Part shown: piece by piece, positions 1-8,070 of the stretch
Layout: each line of letters begins with the position of its first letter
Position numbering within the stretch: the first letter of the stretch is position 1
From: an uncultured Butyricicoccus sp.
GTDB lineage: Bacteria > Bacillota > Clostridia > Oscillospirales > Butyricicoccaceae
Reading direction: 5' to 3'
NCBI GenBank assembly: GCA_959018045.1
Contig: CAUEJN010000012.1
Span: forward strand, 1 to 25,207
Length of the DNA stretch: 25,207 bases
Notes under the pieces: generated by a model
What the model was told of the DNA's origin: nothing
Database searches by the model: none
What the model saw: the letters and a program-made list of their open reading frames with translations, nothing else
Position numbers and translations under genes: made by a program

Positions 1-131
1 GGCTCTGCCCTGAGAACCCGCAAGCCTTTCGAGAAAGGCTTGAGCGAAAGCTTCATTTCGCCCACTCATTTTATTCGCGCTCAGCGCGAGAATAAGGATA
101 GTGACCTACGGGCTTTGGGCGGGTTGTCCTT
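1..131 (-). repeat. Mosaic hairpin repeat, copy R1 (cut by window edge)
   Basis: Downstream of the antiporter stop codon, read on the minus strand. It holds a long form of module A (CGCCC...GGGCG enclosing the nested insert at 63-116), then module B with AGCCTTT/AAAGGCT around a CTCG loop, and the CTCAGGGC/GCCCTGAG hairpin, which reaches the window edge. The remaining modules lie outside the window. The same modules recur in R2 to R10. Confidence 0.85.
63..116 (-). repeat. Nested ~50-nt insert inside repeat R1
   Basis: A segment with ends CACT/AGTG and an internal GCGC hairpin, sitting where other copies have only a short CGCA loop in module A. Closely similar segments occur at 5120-5173 (same module) and 11903-11953 (a different module). 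Confidence 0.6.
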
Positions 132-137
132 CCCCAC

Positions 138-1343
138 TTAAATAAAATCATGTCGGATACTCGGCGGTGTTCCCTCACCGGGCGACTTCATAAACAATTT
201 GAGCAGGATAGGTGTGATGAGCGTCGTGACGATAACCACGAGCACGATGGGCGGGAACAGCGAGCTGTCGATCAGACCGACCTGCGCACCCTTCTGAGCG
301 ACGATTAATGCGACCTCACCGCGGGAGACCATGCCAAGGCCGATGGACAGCGAATCGCTCCAATTGAAGCCCATAAGCTTGGCGCCCAGACCACAGCCGA
401 CGATCTTGGTGATGATTGCGACGGCGAGCAGTGCAAAGGAGAAGATGAGCAGGCTGCCGGTCATGCCGTCGAGCTCGGTTTTGATACCCATAGAAGCGAA
501 GAATACCGGCGAGAAAAACATATAGGCCAGAATATTGACCTTTTTATTGATGTACTCGCGGGCTTCGAGCAGGTTGCACAGAATCAGACCGGCAAAGTAT
601 GCGCCGGTGATGTCCGCGATGCCGAAGTAGTGTTCTGCGACAAAGGAAAGGATGAGGCAGAAGGACAGGGCGTAAATCGCGATGCGGCGGTGATTGCTCC
701 ATTCATTGGTGATGGTGCGGAACAGACGGTACATAACGAAGCCGACGATGACGACCAGAATGAAGAAGGCAGCGATGCGGCCAAGAACGGCGATGGGCTT
801 CACGGTGGGGTCGGTCATCGCGGAAACCAGCGTCAGAACGATGATGCCCATGATGTCGTCAATGATGGCAGCGCCCAGAATGGCGGTGCCGACCTTGCCC
901 TTGAGTCGACCCATCTCGCGCAGGGTCTCGACGGTGATGGAGACCGAGGTTGCGGTGAGCACGACGCCGATAAAGAGCGCCTTGAGCATGTGCAGAGGTT
1001 CACCCATGTCGGGGAAGAATACGAGGTAAAGACCGGTACCGGCAATGAGCGGAACGACAACGCCGATGAGGGCGATGACGAAGGAGGCGAGACCGGTTTT
1101 TTTGAGCTCTTCGAGGTCGGTGTCCAGACCGGCCATGAACATCAAAAGGATGACGCCGATTTCTGACGTTTTAAGCAGAAAGTCGGTCTCCTCGACAAGG
1201 CCTAAGACGGACGGTCCGAGGACGACGCCGGCGAGCAGTGCACCGACGACCTGGGGCATGTGAACGCGCTCAGAAATCAGGCCAAAGACCTTGGTAGATA
1301 ATAGGATGACTGCCAGAATGAGCAGAAATTCATAAGACTGCAT
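138..1343 (-). CDS. Cation:proton antiporter, CPA2 family (KefB/GerN/NapA-like)
   Basis: A 401-residue integral membrane protein predicted to exchange Na+ or K+ for H+ across the cytoplasmic membrane. It is hydrophobic throughout, with roughly 11 to 13 membrane segments. It carries the CPA2 hallmark Asp-Asp pair at residues 162-163 (AAIIDDIMG), preceded by TATSVSITVETL, the crossover-helix region. No C-terminal TrkA-N or RCK domain follows, so it is the short GerN/NapA-like form rather than full KefB/C. The start is the ATG at 1341-1343, nine bases after GGAGGG; an upstream in-frame extension would run through the promoter. It is monocistronic, with its own promoter at 1386-1414 and repeat R1 after the stop. 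Ion specificity cannot be read from sequence. Confidence 0.88.
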   Translation of the reverse strand: MQSYEFLLILAVILLSTKVFGLISERVHMPQVVGALLAGVVLGPSVLGLVEETDFLLKTSEIGVILLMFMAGLDTDLEELKKTGLASFVIALIGVVVPLIAGTGLYLVFFPDMGEPLHMLKALFIGVVLTATSVSITVETLREMGRLKGKVGTAILGAAIIDDIMGIIVLTLVSAMTDPTVKPIAVLGRIAAFFILVVIVGFVMYRLFRTITNEWSNHRRIAIYALSFCLILSFVAEHYFGIADITGAYFAGLILCNLLEAREYINKKVNILAYMFFSPVFFASMGIKTELDGMTGSLLIFSFALLAVAIITKIVGCGLGAKLMGFNWSDSLSIGLGMVSRGEVALIVAQKGAQVGLIDSSLFPPIVLVVIVTTLITPILLKLFMKSPGEGTPPSIRHDFI

Positions 1344-1385
1344 GTTGTAAATCCCTCCAATACCCTTTCTAAACAGTATAGCGTT

Positions 1386-1414
1386 ATTATAGACTTTTTT
1401 GTTTTTGGGGACAA
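1386..1414 (-). promoter_or_regulatory. Sigma-A type promoter of the antiporter gene
   Basis: On the minus strand, TTGTCC (-35), a 17-base spacer and a perfect TATAAT (-10), about 40 bases upstream of the start codon. Spacing and boxes fit the vegetative consensus. Confidence 0.75.
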
Positions 1415-1713
1415 GTACTTTTTGACTATAAATGCCAGAAAAATTTGTGTAAAATGCCGAACAGCGTCTTGCAATCCGACCGTCCATTCGACCACGAGAA
1501 TTATTATAACAGACAAAACGACCCGCTCGTAATTGTAGGAAATGACGAAAAGAGGATCAAAAGCGCGGCTGTACGCCGAAAAAAAGCGCAGCAAACGGGA
1601 ATAAATTTCAATCGGAGCAACAAACAGACCATCGCGCAAGAATGTATCTTTCTGAAACCGTTTAGAGGAATCCACAAAGAAAATATGAAACTTTTTACGG
1701 TTTCGATCGGGCA
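1415..1713. other. Non-coding stretch
   Basis: About 300 bases between the antiporter promoter and the terminator of the next gene. Open frames here (1445-1753 plus; 1277-1714 minus) lack ribosome binding sites and overlap the promoter or terminator. A second TATAAT lies on the minus strand near 1505-1512 with only a poor -35 (TTACGA at 18 bases). I see no RNA gene. Confidence 0.5.
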
Positions 1714-1720
1714 TAAGAAA

Positions 1721-1740
1721 AACCGCCCATTGGGGCGGTC
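1721..1740 (-). terminator. Intrinsic terminator of the 63-residue membrane protein gene
   Basis: ACCGCCC/GGGCGGT hairpin with an ATTG loop. On the minus strand it is followed by TTTTTCTTAT; the plus strand also has TTTCT, so it may act both ways. Unlike nearly all other ends in the window it is not part of a mosaic repeat. Confidence 0.75.
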
Positions 1741-1841
1741 TTTCTCATCTTAAAACTCTCTTTTCCAAACGAATATTTTAACAGCCAATCCGATTTTCTG
1801 CGCACGGCGCCGAGTTTCCGGAAAATGTGGCGCATGCTCTT

Positions 1842-2033
1842 TCATCCATCGTCTGATTTTCGTTTCAGCACCCAACCACCAAAGCCCGTGGTAATCAGCG
1901 TTAGAATCAGCGCGATCCATCGGGAAATAACACCATGATCATATCCCACGTGCACCAGCCACACGATGATAATGCCGCCAAAGAAGGTTATAAGCTGGAG
2001 AATCTTCAGCTTTTTTGCATTAATTTTTTTCAT
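1842..2033 (-). CDS. Small two-helix membrane protein, unknown function
   Basis: A 63-residue protein with a Lys-rich N-terminus (MKKINAKKLK), a hydrophobic segment near residues 12-28 (LQLITFFGGIIIVWLVHV), a short loop with His/Gly/Asp, a second segment near residues 38-55, and a charged tail (KRKSDDG). This suggests two membrane passes with both ends in the cytoplasm. I recognise no family. The start is the ATG at 2031-2033 behind AAGGTGAG seven bases away. A sigma-A promoter (2123-2151) and a terminator (1721-1740) bracket it, which supports a real transcription unit. Its leader is far richer in A+T than the rest of the window, so it may be a recent acquisition. Confidence 0.65.
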   Translation of the reverse strand: MKKINAKKLKILQLITFFGGIIIVWLVHVGYDHGVISRWIALILTLITTGFGGWVLKRKSDDG

Positions 2034-2092
2034 CGATTAACTCACCTTGTCTCTAAATACATAACTAATGTTTAAATTTTTATTTTATTCTT

Positions 2093-2103
2093 ACCTCCTT
2101 TTC
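2093..2103 (-). promoter_or_regulatory. Detached strong Shine-Dalgarno (STAB-SD-like)
   Basis: GAAAAGGAGGT on the minus strand, about 15-25 bases from the predicted transcript 5' end but about 60 bases from the start codon it precedes. No ATG, GTG or TTG lies at usable spacing. It resembles the 5' mRNA stabiliser of Bacillus cry3A, where a ribosome-bound SD protects the transcript from 5' decay. Confidence 0.45.
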
Positions 2104-2122
2104 TAATATGAATTGTGATACG

Positions 2123-2151
2123 ATCATATATTTTTTCTGAAGTAAAATCAA
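2123..2151 (-). promoter_or_regulatory. Promoter of the 63-residue membrane protein gene
   Basis: TTGATT (-35), 17-base spacer and TATGAT (-10) on the minus strand, in a very AT-rich leader. The 100 bases further upstream (2152-2253) hold nothing I can identify. Confidence 0.65.
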
Positions 2152-2253
2152 TATATAAAGTAAACAAATTGTTTTCTTCTTTTCATGCAATATGACGATT
2201 CATTCGCCATTTATGGAAGACGGGAGTCACTTCACGTCCGACAATGTCCAAGC

Positions 2254-2290
2254 AAAAAAGAACCGTTCCCCTATTCAGGGAAACGGTTCT
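2254..2290 (-). terminator. Terminator of gyrA (module G of repeat R2)
   Basis: Hairpin AACCGTT/AACGGTT extended by CCC/GGG, followed on the minus strand by CTTTTTTGC. It lies about 190 bases after the gyrA stop codon because the other repeat modules come first. Confidence 0.75.
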
Positions 2291-2475
2291 CATGAGCGGC
2301 CACCGGTCGCGGGGGTTTTACGCGACCTACGGGTCGCGCTAAAAAACGAGAGTTTAATTGAAACCCGGGTCGGACACCGGGTTTCAAAAGGAGGTTTCGC
2401 ACTCTGCGGAGTGCGACTCAGGGCTCTGCCCTAAGAACCCGCAGCCTTTCGAGAAAGGCTGGCGAAAGCTTCCAT
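2254..2475 (-). repeat. Mosaic hairpin repeat, copy R2 (single arm, 3' of gyrA)
   Basis: Read from the gyrA stop on the minus strand: module B (AGCCTTT/AAAGGCT; CTTAGGGC/GCCCTGAG), C (GCACTC/GAGTGC around CGCA), D (TTGAAACCCGG/CCCGGGTTTCAA), E (GCGACC/GGTCGC), an altered F and terminal hairpin G. A single complete arm, ending in a T-tract, so it works as an elaborate gyrA 3' end. Confidence 0.85.
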
Positions 2476-5037
2476 TTAGGACTCTGCCGGGGTTTCGGCT
2501 TCCTCGTCCTCTTCTTCCCGATCGGTTCGCGCGATCGAGATGACCTTCACGTCCTCACCGGTACGCATAACGATAACGCCCTGGCTGTTTCTGCCGCACT
2601 GACGGATATCCTCAACCGGGGTGCGGATGATAACACCGTCATCAGTGATCATCATGATATCGTTTTCGGGGTCAACGACTGCGATACCAGCGACCAGACC
2701 GGTCTTATCGGTCAGGCCGTGCAGCAGGATACCGCCGCCGCCTCGGTGATGGATGGAGAAGTCCTCAACCGGGGTGCGCTTGCCGTAGCCGTTTTCGGTG
2801 ACCGACAGAACCTGAGCACCCTTTCTTGCGCGGGCAGCGCCGACGACGTAATCGTCCTCAGCCAGACGGATACCGCGTACACCGGCAGCCTGACGGCCCA
2901 TTGCACGGACCTCGGTCTCGTCGAAGGTGATGGCGCGACCCTGATGGGTAGCGATGAGGATGTTTTCGTGACCCTCGGTCAGGCGAACGTCTACGAGCAG
3001 ATCGCCCTCAGCCAGACTGAGCGCACGCAGACCGACCTTGCGGATGTTCTGGAGGTCGCTGAGCACGACGCGCTTGATGGTACCGTACTTGGTGACGAAT
3101 ACCATGTACTTGTCATCGGTGAACTCGCGGATGGGGAACATCGCGGTGATCTTCTCACCGGGTTCGATTTCGAGCAGGTTGATGATGTTCTGACCCTTGG
3201 CTGCACGGCCTGCCTCGGGAATCTGGTAGCCCTTGAGCTTGTAGACCTTGCCGAGGTTGGAGAAGAACAGAATATTGTCGTGAGTGGACGCATTGAAGAT
3301 GCTGCGGACAAAGTCCTCCTCACGGGTTGCCATCGCGTTGACACCGCGACCGCCGCGGCGCTGGGTGCGGTAAGCCGAGGTGGGCATGCGCTTGATGTAG
3401 CCCGCATGGGTCAGGGTGTAGGTGGAGTCCTGCTCCTCGATCAGGTCTTCAATATCGATATCGTCGGCAGCCGCGGTAATCTCGGTGCGGCGCTCGTCGG
3501 CGTACTGCGCACGGATTTCGCGCAGCTCGGCCTTGACGACCTCGAGCACGTTGTGGTCGGAGGACAGAATTTCGTGGAGCGAGGCGATTTTGCCCTCGAT
3601 CTCGCGGTACTCCTCGTTGAGCTTCTCCTGTTCGAGACCGGACAGACGACCCAGACGCATGTCGATGATGGCCTGCGCCTGTGCGTCGTCGAGGTGGAAC
3701 TCGAAGTGTTCGGAACCGTCGACGATGCCGAGGAGCGCGATCTGGTCAATCCAGAACGGCTCGCGGCACAGATTTTCCTTTGCCTCAGCCTCCGAGCGAG
3801 ACGCACGGATGATGGCGATGATGCGGTCGATGTTGTCCTGATCGGTGGCGACCTTGAGGCCTTCGAGGATGTGCGCACGCGCACCGGCACGATTGAGGTC
3901 GAACTGGGTGCGGCGGGCAACGACGTCCTTCTGGAAGCTGATGTACCAGTCGATGATCTCGCGCAGCGACAGTACCTTGGGCTGAACCTTGTCGGGGCCT
4001 GCGTGCGGGATGGGCACGAGGGCGAGGTGGTTCATCGAGCAGGTGTCCTGGAGCTGGGTGTAGTTGTAGAGCTGGTTTAAGACGACCTGCGCGTTTGCAT
4101 CGCGCTTGCACTCGATGACGATGCGCAGACCTTCACGCGAGGACTCATCGCGCACGTCCGAAATGCCTTCGATGCGCTTGTCGCGCACCTGATTTGCAAT
4201 GGACTCGACCAGACGCGCCTTGTTGACCATGTACGGAATCTCGGTGACGATGATGCGCTCACGACCGGACGAGCCGGGCATGTCCTCGATCTCGCAGCGC
4301 GCACGCACCTTGATCTTGCCGCGGCCGGTGGCGTAAGCCGCGCGAATGCCGGCACGACCCATGACGATACCGCCGGTCGGGAAATCGGGTCCCTTGATGA
4401 TGGCGCACAGATCGTCGAGATCGGCCTCGGGGTGATCGATGACGTAGCACACGCCGTCGATGACCTCACCGAGGTTGTGGGGCGGGATGTTGGTCGCCAT
4501 ACCGACCGCGATACCCGACGAGCCGTTGACGAGCAGATTGGGGATACGGGACGGCAGAACGACCGGCTCCTTGCGCTCCTCGTCGAAGTTGGGCACGAAG
4601 TCAACGGTTTCCTTCTTGATATCGGCGAGCATGACGTTTGCAATCTTTGCCATACGCGCCTCGGTGTAACGGTAAGCCGCCGGGGGGTCGCCGTCGATGG
4701 AACCGAAGTTACCGTGACCATCGATGAGCGGATAACGGAGGGAGAACGGCTGCGCCATACGTACCATCGCGTCATAGACCGACGCGTCACCATGCGGGTG
4801 GTAATGACCGAGCACGTTACCGACCGTCGTTGCCGACTTACGGAAGGGCTTGTCAACGGTTAAGTTGTCCTCGTACATCGCGTAGAGAATACGGCGATGA
4901 ACGGGCTTTAAGCCGTCGCGCACATCGGGGAGCGCACGGCCAACAATAACACTCATCGCATAAGCGATGTAGGATTTACGCATCTCGCGGTCAAGATCGA
5001 CCGGTTTGATGATTTGATTTTCGTATTCTTGACTCAT
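2476..5037 (-). CDS. gyrA: DNA gyrase subunit A
   Basis: An 853-residue subunit of the A2B2 gyrase that introduces negative supercoils and removes positive ones ahead of forks. The breakage-reunion domain is intact, with the catalytic Tyr at residue 124 in RYTEARM. The GyrA box QRRGGRG after the coiled coil marks it as gyrase rather than topoisomerase IV. The C-terminus has the beta-pinwheel repeats and an acidic tail (DREEEDEEAE). In the quinolone region the sequence is HPHGDASVYDAM, so residue 85 (E. coli Ser83 position) is Ala, while Asp89 (E. coli Asp87) is kept. The start is the ATG at 5035-5037 behind GGAGG; a 53-residue extension would be translated repeat R3 and is rejected. gyrB lies upstream, separated by a 620-base repeat region. 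Confidence 0.98.
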   Translation of the reverse strand: MSQEYENQIIKPVDLDREMRKSYIAYAMSVIVGRALPDVRDGLKPVHRRILYAMYEDNLTVDKPFRKSATTVGNVLGHYHPHGDASVYDAMVRMAQPFSLRYPLIDGHGNFGSIDGDPPAAYRYTEARMAKIANVMLADIKKETVDFVPNFDEERKEPVVLPSRIPNLLVNGSSGIAVGMATNIPPHNLGEVIDGVCYVIDHPEADLDDLCAIIKGPDFPTGGIVMGRAGIRAAYATGRGKIKVRARCEIEDMPGSSGRERIIVTEIPYMVNKARLVESIANQVRDKRIEGISDVRDESSREGLRIVIECKRDANAQVVLNQLYNYTQLQDTCSMNHLALVPIPHAGPDKVQPKVLSLREIIDWYISFQKDVVARRTQFDLNRAGARAHILEGLKVATDQDNIDRIIAIIRASRSEAEAKENLCREPFWIDQIALLGIVDGSEHFEFHLDDAQAQAIIDMRLGRLSGLEQEKLNEEYREIEGKIASLHEILSSDHNVLEVVKAELREIRAQYADERRTEITAAADDIDIEDLIEEQDSTYTLTHAGYIKRMPTSAYRTQRRGGRGVNAMATREEDFVRSIFNASTHDNILFFSNLGKVYKLKGYQIPEAGRAAKGQNIINLLEIEPGEKITAMFPIREFTDDKYMVFVTKYGTIKRVVLSDLQNIRKVGLRALSLAEGDLLVDVRLTEGHENILIATHQGRAITFDETEVRAMGRQAAGVRGIRLAEDDYVVGAARARKGAQVLSVTENGYGKRTPVEDFSIHHRGGGGILLHGLTDKTGLVAGIAVVDPENDIMMITDDGVIIRTPVEDIRQCGRNSQGVIVMRTGEDVKVISIARTDREEEDEEAETPAES

Positions 5038-5102
5038 TTGTAACCTCCAATGAGAGGGTTTTCCGCAGACGGTCAACTCCCACCCGCGTGTGACATTCGG
5101 GG

Positions 5103-5655
5103 ACGCACCCATCCCGCCCAAAGCCCGTAGGGCACTATCCTTGTTCTCGCGCCGAGCGCGAATAAAACGAGTGGGCGAAATGAAGCTTTCGGTCAAGCCT
5201 TTCTCGAAAGGCTTGCGGAGTCTTGAGGCAGAGCCTCAAGTCGCCCGTCGCAACGGGCGAAATCCCCTATTGATTCCGGCCTGAGCCGGAATCAACAAAA
5301 AAATAATCTAGAGCGCTCGCCTCAGCGAGCAAGACTCCCCGCGCGCAGGGCGCGCTCATGGAATCCGTTCCTGCGGAACGGATTCCCCCACCCTGCCGCT
5401 CGTACGCACGCTCAGCTTAAAAGACGGCAGTTTAGGTAAGGGGCTGGAAAACCAATCCGATAGGTTGGTTTTCCATGAGCGCACTTTGTGCGCAAAAGAA
5501 ACGAACGAAGGTTAAGTTGATTTTCCCTTGCGGGGGACGGGAAAATCAAAGGGGGATTTCGTGTCCTGCGGGACACGACTCAGGGCTCTGCCCTGAGAAC
5601 CCGCAAGCCTTTTGAAAAAGGCTTGAGCGAAAACTTTATTGTTTGGCGCGGTGCC
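5103..5655. repeat. Mosaic hairpin repeat, copy R3 (two facing arms, gyrB/gyrA gap)
   Basis: Fills the gyrB-gyrA gap. The left arm on the plus strand runs A (with nested insert 5120-5173), B (CAAGCCTTT type; CTTGAGGC/GCCTCAAG), C (CCCGT/ACGGG), D (TTGATTCCGGC/GCCGGAATCAA), E (GCTCGC/GCGAGC), F (GCGCGC..GCGCGC) and G (GGAATCCGTTCC/GGAACGGATTCC). A central CTGCCG...CGGCAG spacer follows. The right arm, read from gyrB on the minus strand, has the boundary GGCACCGCGCC, B, C (GTGTC/GACAC), D (TTGATTTTCCC type), F (GCGCAC/GTGCGC) and G (AACCAA/TTGGTT). No clear gyrA promoter is visible in it. Confidence 0.85.
5120..5173 (+). repeat. Nested ~50-nt insert inside repeat R3
   Basis: AAAGCCCGTAGG, then CACTATCC, a CTCGCGC/GCGCGAA hairpin and a closing GAGTG, placed in the loop of module A. 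Same segment as at 63-116. Confidence 0.65.
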
Positions 5656-5660
5656 AATCG

Positions 5661-7604
5661 TTAGATATCCAAATTCTCAACGTATCTTGCGTTCTTTTCA
5701 ATAAACTCACGGCGAGGTTCGACCTTCTCACCCATGAGCAGGGTGAACGTTTGATCGGCCATCGACGCATCGTCCAGCGTAACCTGAAGCAGGATACGGT
5801 TTTCGGGGTTCATGGTAGTTTCCCAGAGCTGTTCGGGATCCATCTCACCAAGACCCTTATAACGCTGCACGCGGACGCCCTCACCCATTTCGGCGATGAC
5901 GCGGCGCTGTTCGCCCTCGTCGTAGGTATAGCGGACGATTTTGTTCTTATTATTGCCCTTCTCGTTCTTAAAGAGCGGGGGCTGGGCGATATAGACGTGA
6001 CCCTGCTCAACGAGCGGACGCATGAAGCGGAAGAAGAAGGTCAAAAGCAGGGTACGGATATGGGAGCCGTCGACATCGGCATCGGCCATGAGGATGATTT
6101 TGCCGTAACGCAGCTTGGAGATATCGAAATCCTCACCGAAGCCCGCGCCGAAGGCGGTAATCATCGGGGTGAGCTTATCGTTGCCATAGACGCGGTCGAG
6201 GCGCGCCTTTTCGACGTTGAGCATCTTGCCCCAGAGCGGCAGGATGGCCTGATAACGACGGTCACGGCCTTCCTTTGCCGAGCCGCCTGCCGAATCACCC
6301 TCGACGATGTAGATTTCGGTGAGGGCGGGGTCACGTTCCTGACAGTCGGCCAGCTTACCGGGCAGGGAGTTGGACTCGAGCGCGGACTTGCGGCGGGTCA
6401 TCTCACGCGCACGGCGCGCCGCCTCACGGGCGCGGGAGGCGGTCTGTGCCTTGTCGATGATAACGCGAGCGACCGAGGGATTTTCCTCGAGGAAGATGGG
6501 CAGGCGCTCGCCGACCATAGTCTCGACCAGGGTGCGCATGTCGCTGTTGCCCAGCTTGGTCTTGGTCTGACCCTCAAACTGTGCTTCCTGGAGCTTGACC
6601 GAGATGATGACGGTCAGACCCTCGCGCACGTCGTCGCCGGACAGGTTCTTGTCGTTTTCCTTGATGAGGTTGTACTTTCTGCCGTAGTCGTTTAAGACCT
6701 TGGTCAGCGCCGACTTAAAGCCGGTCTCATGGGTACCGCCCTCGGTGGTCTCGATGTTGTTGGCGAAGGAGATCATGCTCTCGTTGTACGAGTCGGTGTA
6801 CTGCATGGCGACCTCAGCCATCGAGGTTTCGCGCGCGCCCTCCATGTAAATGACATCGGGGTGGATGGGGGTCTTGCTCTCGTTGAGGTAGGAAACGAAC
6901 TGGCGGATGCCGCCGTCATAGTGCATGACGTCCTCGCGCACCTCGCCGTCGCGCTCGTCGCGCAGAGTGATGCGGATACCTGCATTCAGGAACGCAGCCT
7001 CCCGCAGACGCTTGAGCAGGACTTCGTAATCGTAGTTTGTGGTCTCGAAGATCTCGGGGTCGGCCTTGAAGCGGATGGTCGTGCCGCACTCCTCGGTGCA
7101 GGGTACCGAGTGGATCTTCTGGACGGTCTGACCGCGTTCAAAGCGCATCATGTGCTTGTTCTGGCCGTCGCGCACCTCGGCTTCGAGCCAGAGGGAGAGT
7201 GCGTTTACGACCGAGGAGCCGACACCGTGCAGACCGCCGGAGACCTTGTAGCCGTCGCCGCCGAACTTACCGCCTGCATGCAGGACGGTGAGGACGACTT
7301 CGAGGGTGGGAATGCCCATCTGGGGATGGATACCGACAGGGATACCGCGGCCGTTGTCCGCGACACGGATGACGTCATCGGGTTCGATGGTGACTTCGAT
7401 GTGGGTACAGTACCCGGCGAGCGCCTCATCGATGGAGTTATCGACGATCTCGTAGACCAGATGATGCAGACCGCGTTCGGAGGTAGAACCGATGTACATG
7501 CCGGGGCGTTTGCGCACGGCCTCGAGACCCTCGAGCACCTGGATCTGACTTTCGTCATAGGTCTGGGTGACCTTAAGGTCTAACATTTCTTCACTAATAC
7601 TCAT
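5661..7604 (-). CDS. gyrB: DNA gyrase subunit B
   Basis: A 647-residue ATPase subunit of gyrase. The N-terminal GHKL domain shows EIVDNSIDEALAG (Mg-ATP Asn, about residues 52-64), DNGRGIPV (83-90) and the GGLHGVGSSVVNALS lid (123-137). The TOPRIM domain shows EGDSAGGSAK (435-444) and the metal-binding DADVDGSH (508-515). The C-terminal tail VQRYKGLGEMDPEQLWETTM contacts GyrA. Length matches Gram-positive GyrB without the enterobacterial insert. I chose the ATG at 7602-7604 because GAGG lies seven bases upstream; the ATG two codons earlier almost touches that SD. remB ends 88 bases upstream, with a short GGC-GAAA-GCC hairpin and T-run between them, so partial read-through from the remB promoter is the likely expression route. 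Confidence 0.98.
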   Translation of the reverse strand: MSISEEMLDLKVTQTYDESQIQVLEGLEAVRKRPGMYIGSTSERGLHHLVYEIVDNSIDEALAGYCTHIEVTIEPDDVIRVADNGRGIPVGIHPQMGIPTLEVVLTVLHAGGKFGGDGYKVSGGLHGVGSSVVNALSLWLEAEVRDGQNKHMMRFERGQTVQKIHSVPCTEECGTTIRFKADPEIFETTNYDYEVLLKRLREAAFLNAGIRITLRDERDGEVREDVMHYDGGIRQFVSYLNESKTPIHPDVIYMEGARETSMAEVAMQYTDSYNESMISFANNIETTEGGTHETGFKSALTKVLNDYGRKYNLIKENDKNLSGDDVREGLTVIISVKLQEAQFEGQTKTKLGNSDMRTLVETMVGERLPIFLEENPSVARVIIDKAQTASRAREAARRAREMTRRKSALESNSLPGKLADCQERDPALTEIYIVEGDSAGGSAKEGRDRRYQAILPLWGKMLNVEKARLDRVYGNDKLTPMITAFGAGFGEDFDISKLRYGKIILMADADVDGSHIRTLLLTFFFRFMRPLVEQGHVYIAQPPLFKNEKGNNKNKIVRYTYDEGEQRRVIAEMGEGVRVQRYKGLGEMDPEQLWETTMNPENRILLQVTLDDASMADQTFTLLMGEKVEPRREFIEKNARYVENLDI

Positions 7605-7692
7605 ATTCATTCCTCTTTCGGGGTGGATCGGGAGAGACCGGCAGAAAAAAAGGCTTTCGCCGAAGCAGATCGGAGCAAGCCCAAGTTTGGGT

Positions 7693-7956
7693 TTAAAGGC
7701 CGGTCGTACCGTTCTGGATGCGGCGCGCCAGGACGGCGGGAGAGAGCTGGGAAATATAGAGAACCTCGCCAAGGGCGCCGTCGCACAGGACAGCGGACTT
7801 GGGCAGATCCTCGCAGGCGGTCACGACGCGCCCCTCGTCAGAGAGTCTGGCGATGAGGGAGCGGGTATGCTTCGACCAGGTAGCGGTATCGAGGTCGAAG
7901 ACCGAGACGATATCGCGCACGGGGAGCATATAATCCTGACCGATATGGACATACAT
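7693..7956 (-). CDS. remB: DUF370 protein, RemB (YaaB) family
   Basis: An 87-residue protein matching the DUF370/RemB family. In Bacillus, RemA relatives are DNA-binding activators of matrix genes; RemB is the paralogue always found between recF and gyrB, which is its position here. Features seen are the N-terminal MYVHIGQDYMLPVRDIVSVFD, typical of the family, and a C-terminal ISQLSPAVLARR. The start is the ATG at 7954-7956, ten bases after GGGAGGA. It is slightly longer than the roughly 80-residue Bacillus protein. Its leader contains an intrinsic terminator (7985-8023), suggesting attenuation of the remB-gyrB unit. Function in this organism is inferred from family and position only. Confidence 0.88.
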   Translation of the reverse strand: MYVHIGQDYMLPVRDIVSVFDLDTATWSKHTRSLIARLSDEGRVVTACEDLPKSAVLCDGALGEVLYISQLSPAVLARRIQNGTTGL

Positions 7957-7984
7957 AAGCGTGCGTCCTCCCAATGATTGATAG

Positions 7985-8023
7985 AAAAAAAGCGGGAGCA
8001 GATGCCGCGAAGAGAGCTGCTCC
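7985..8023 (-). terminator. Intrinsic terminator in the remB-gyrB leader (possible attenuator)
   Basis: On the minus strand, GGAGCAG...CTGCTCC with a 15-base loop, then CGC and seven Ts. It lies between the remB promoter (8071-8099) and the remB ribosome binding site, so transcription must read through it to express remB and probably gyrB. The short transcript made on termination would be about 80 nt. Confidence 0.6.
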
Positions 8024-8070
8024 GTGATGGGGTTAGAAAAGTTTGTAAGTATGACACAAGTCACAAGATT

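Noticed and set aside
1277..1753. Frames 1445-1753 (plus) and 1277-1714 (minus) upstream of the antiporter
   Set aside because: No ribosome binding site; the first runs through a terminator and the second through the antiporter promoter and start.
1948..1957. CACGTG cores near 1948 and 21645 as parS
   Set aside because: Only the six-base core matches; the required outer bases are absent.
2719..4080. 453-codon open frame antisense to gyrA
   Set aside because: Exactly opposite a canonical gyrA; the translation is acidic and Val/Leu/Asp-rich with no family pattern, typical of the complement of GC-rich coding DNA.
5038..5196. N-terminal extensions of GyrA, and likewise of GyrB, MnmG and the antiporter
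   Set aside because: The added residues translate repeats, leaders or DnaA boxes, and good ribosome binding sites fix the downstream starts.
5643..7583. Long plus-strand open frames antisense to gyrB (5643-6695 and 6729-7583)
   Set aside because: Shadow frames of gyrB without ribosome binding sites or recognisable motifs.
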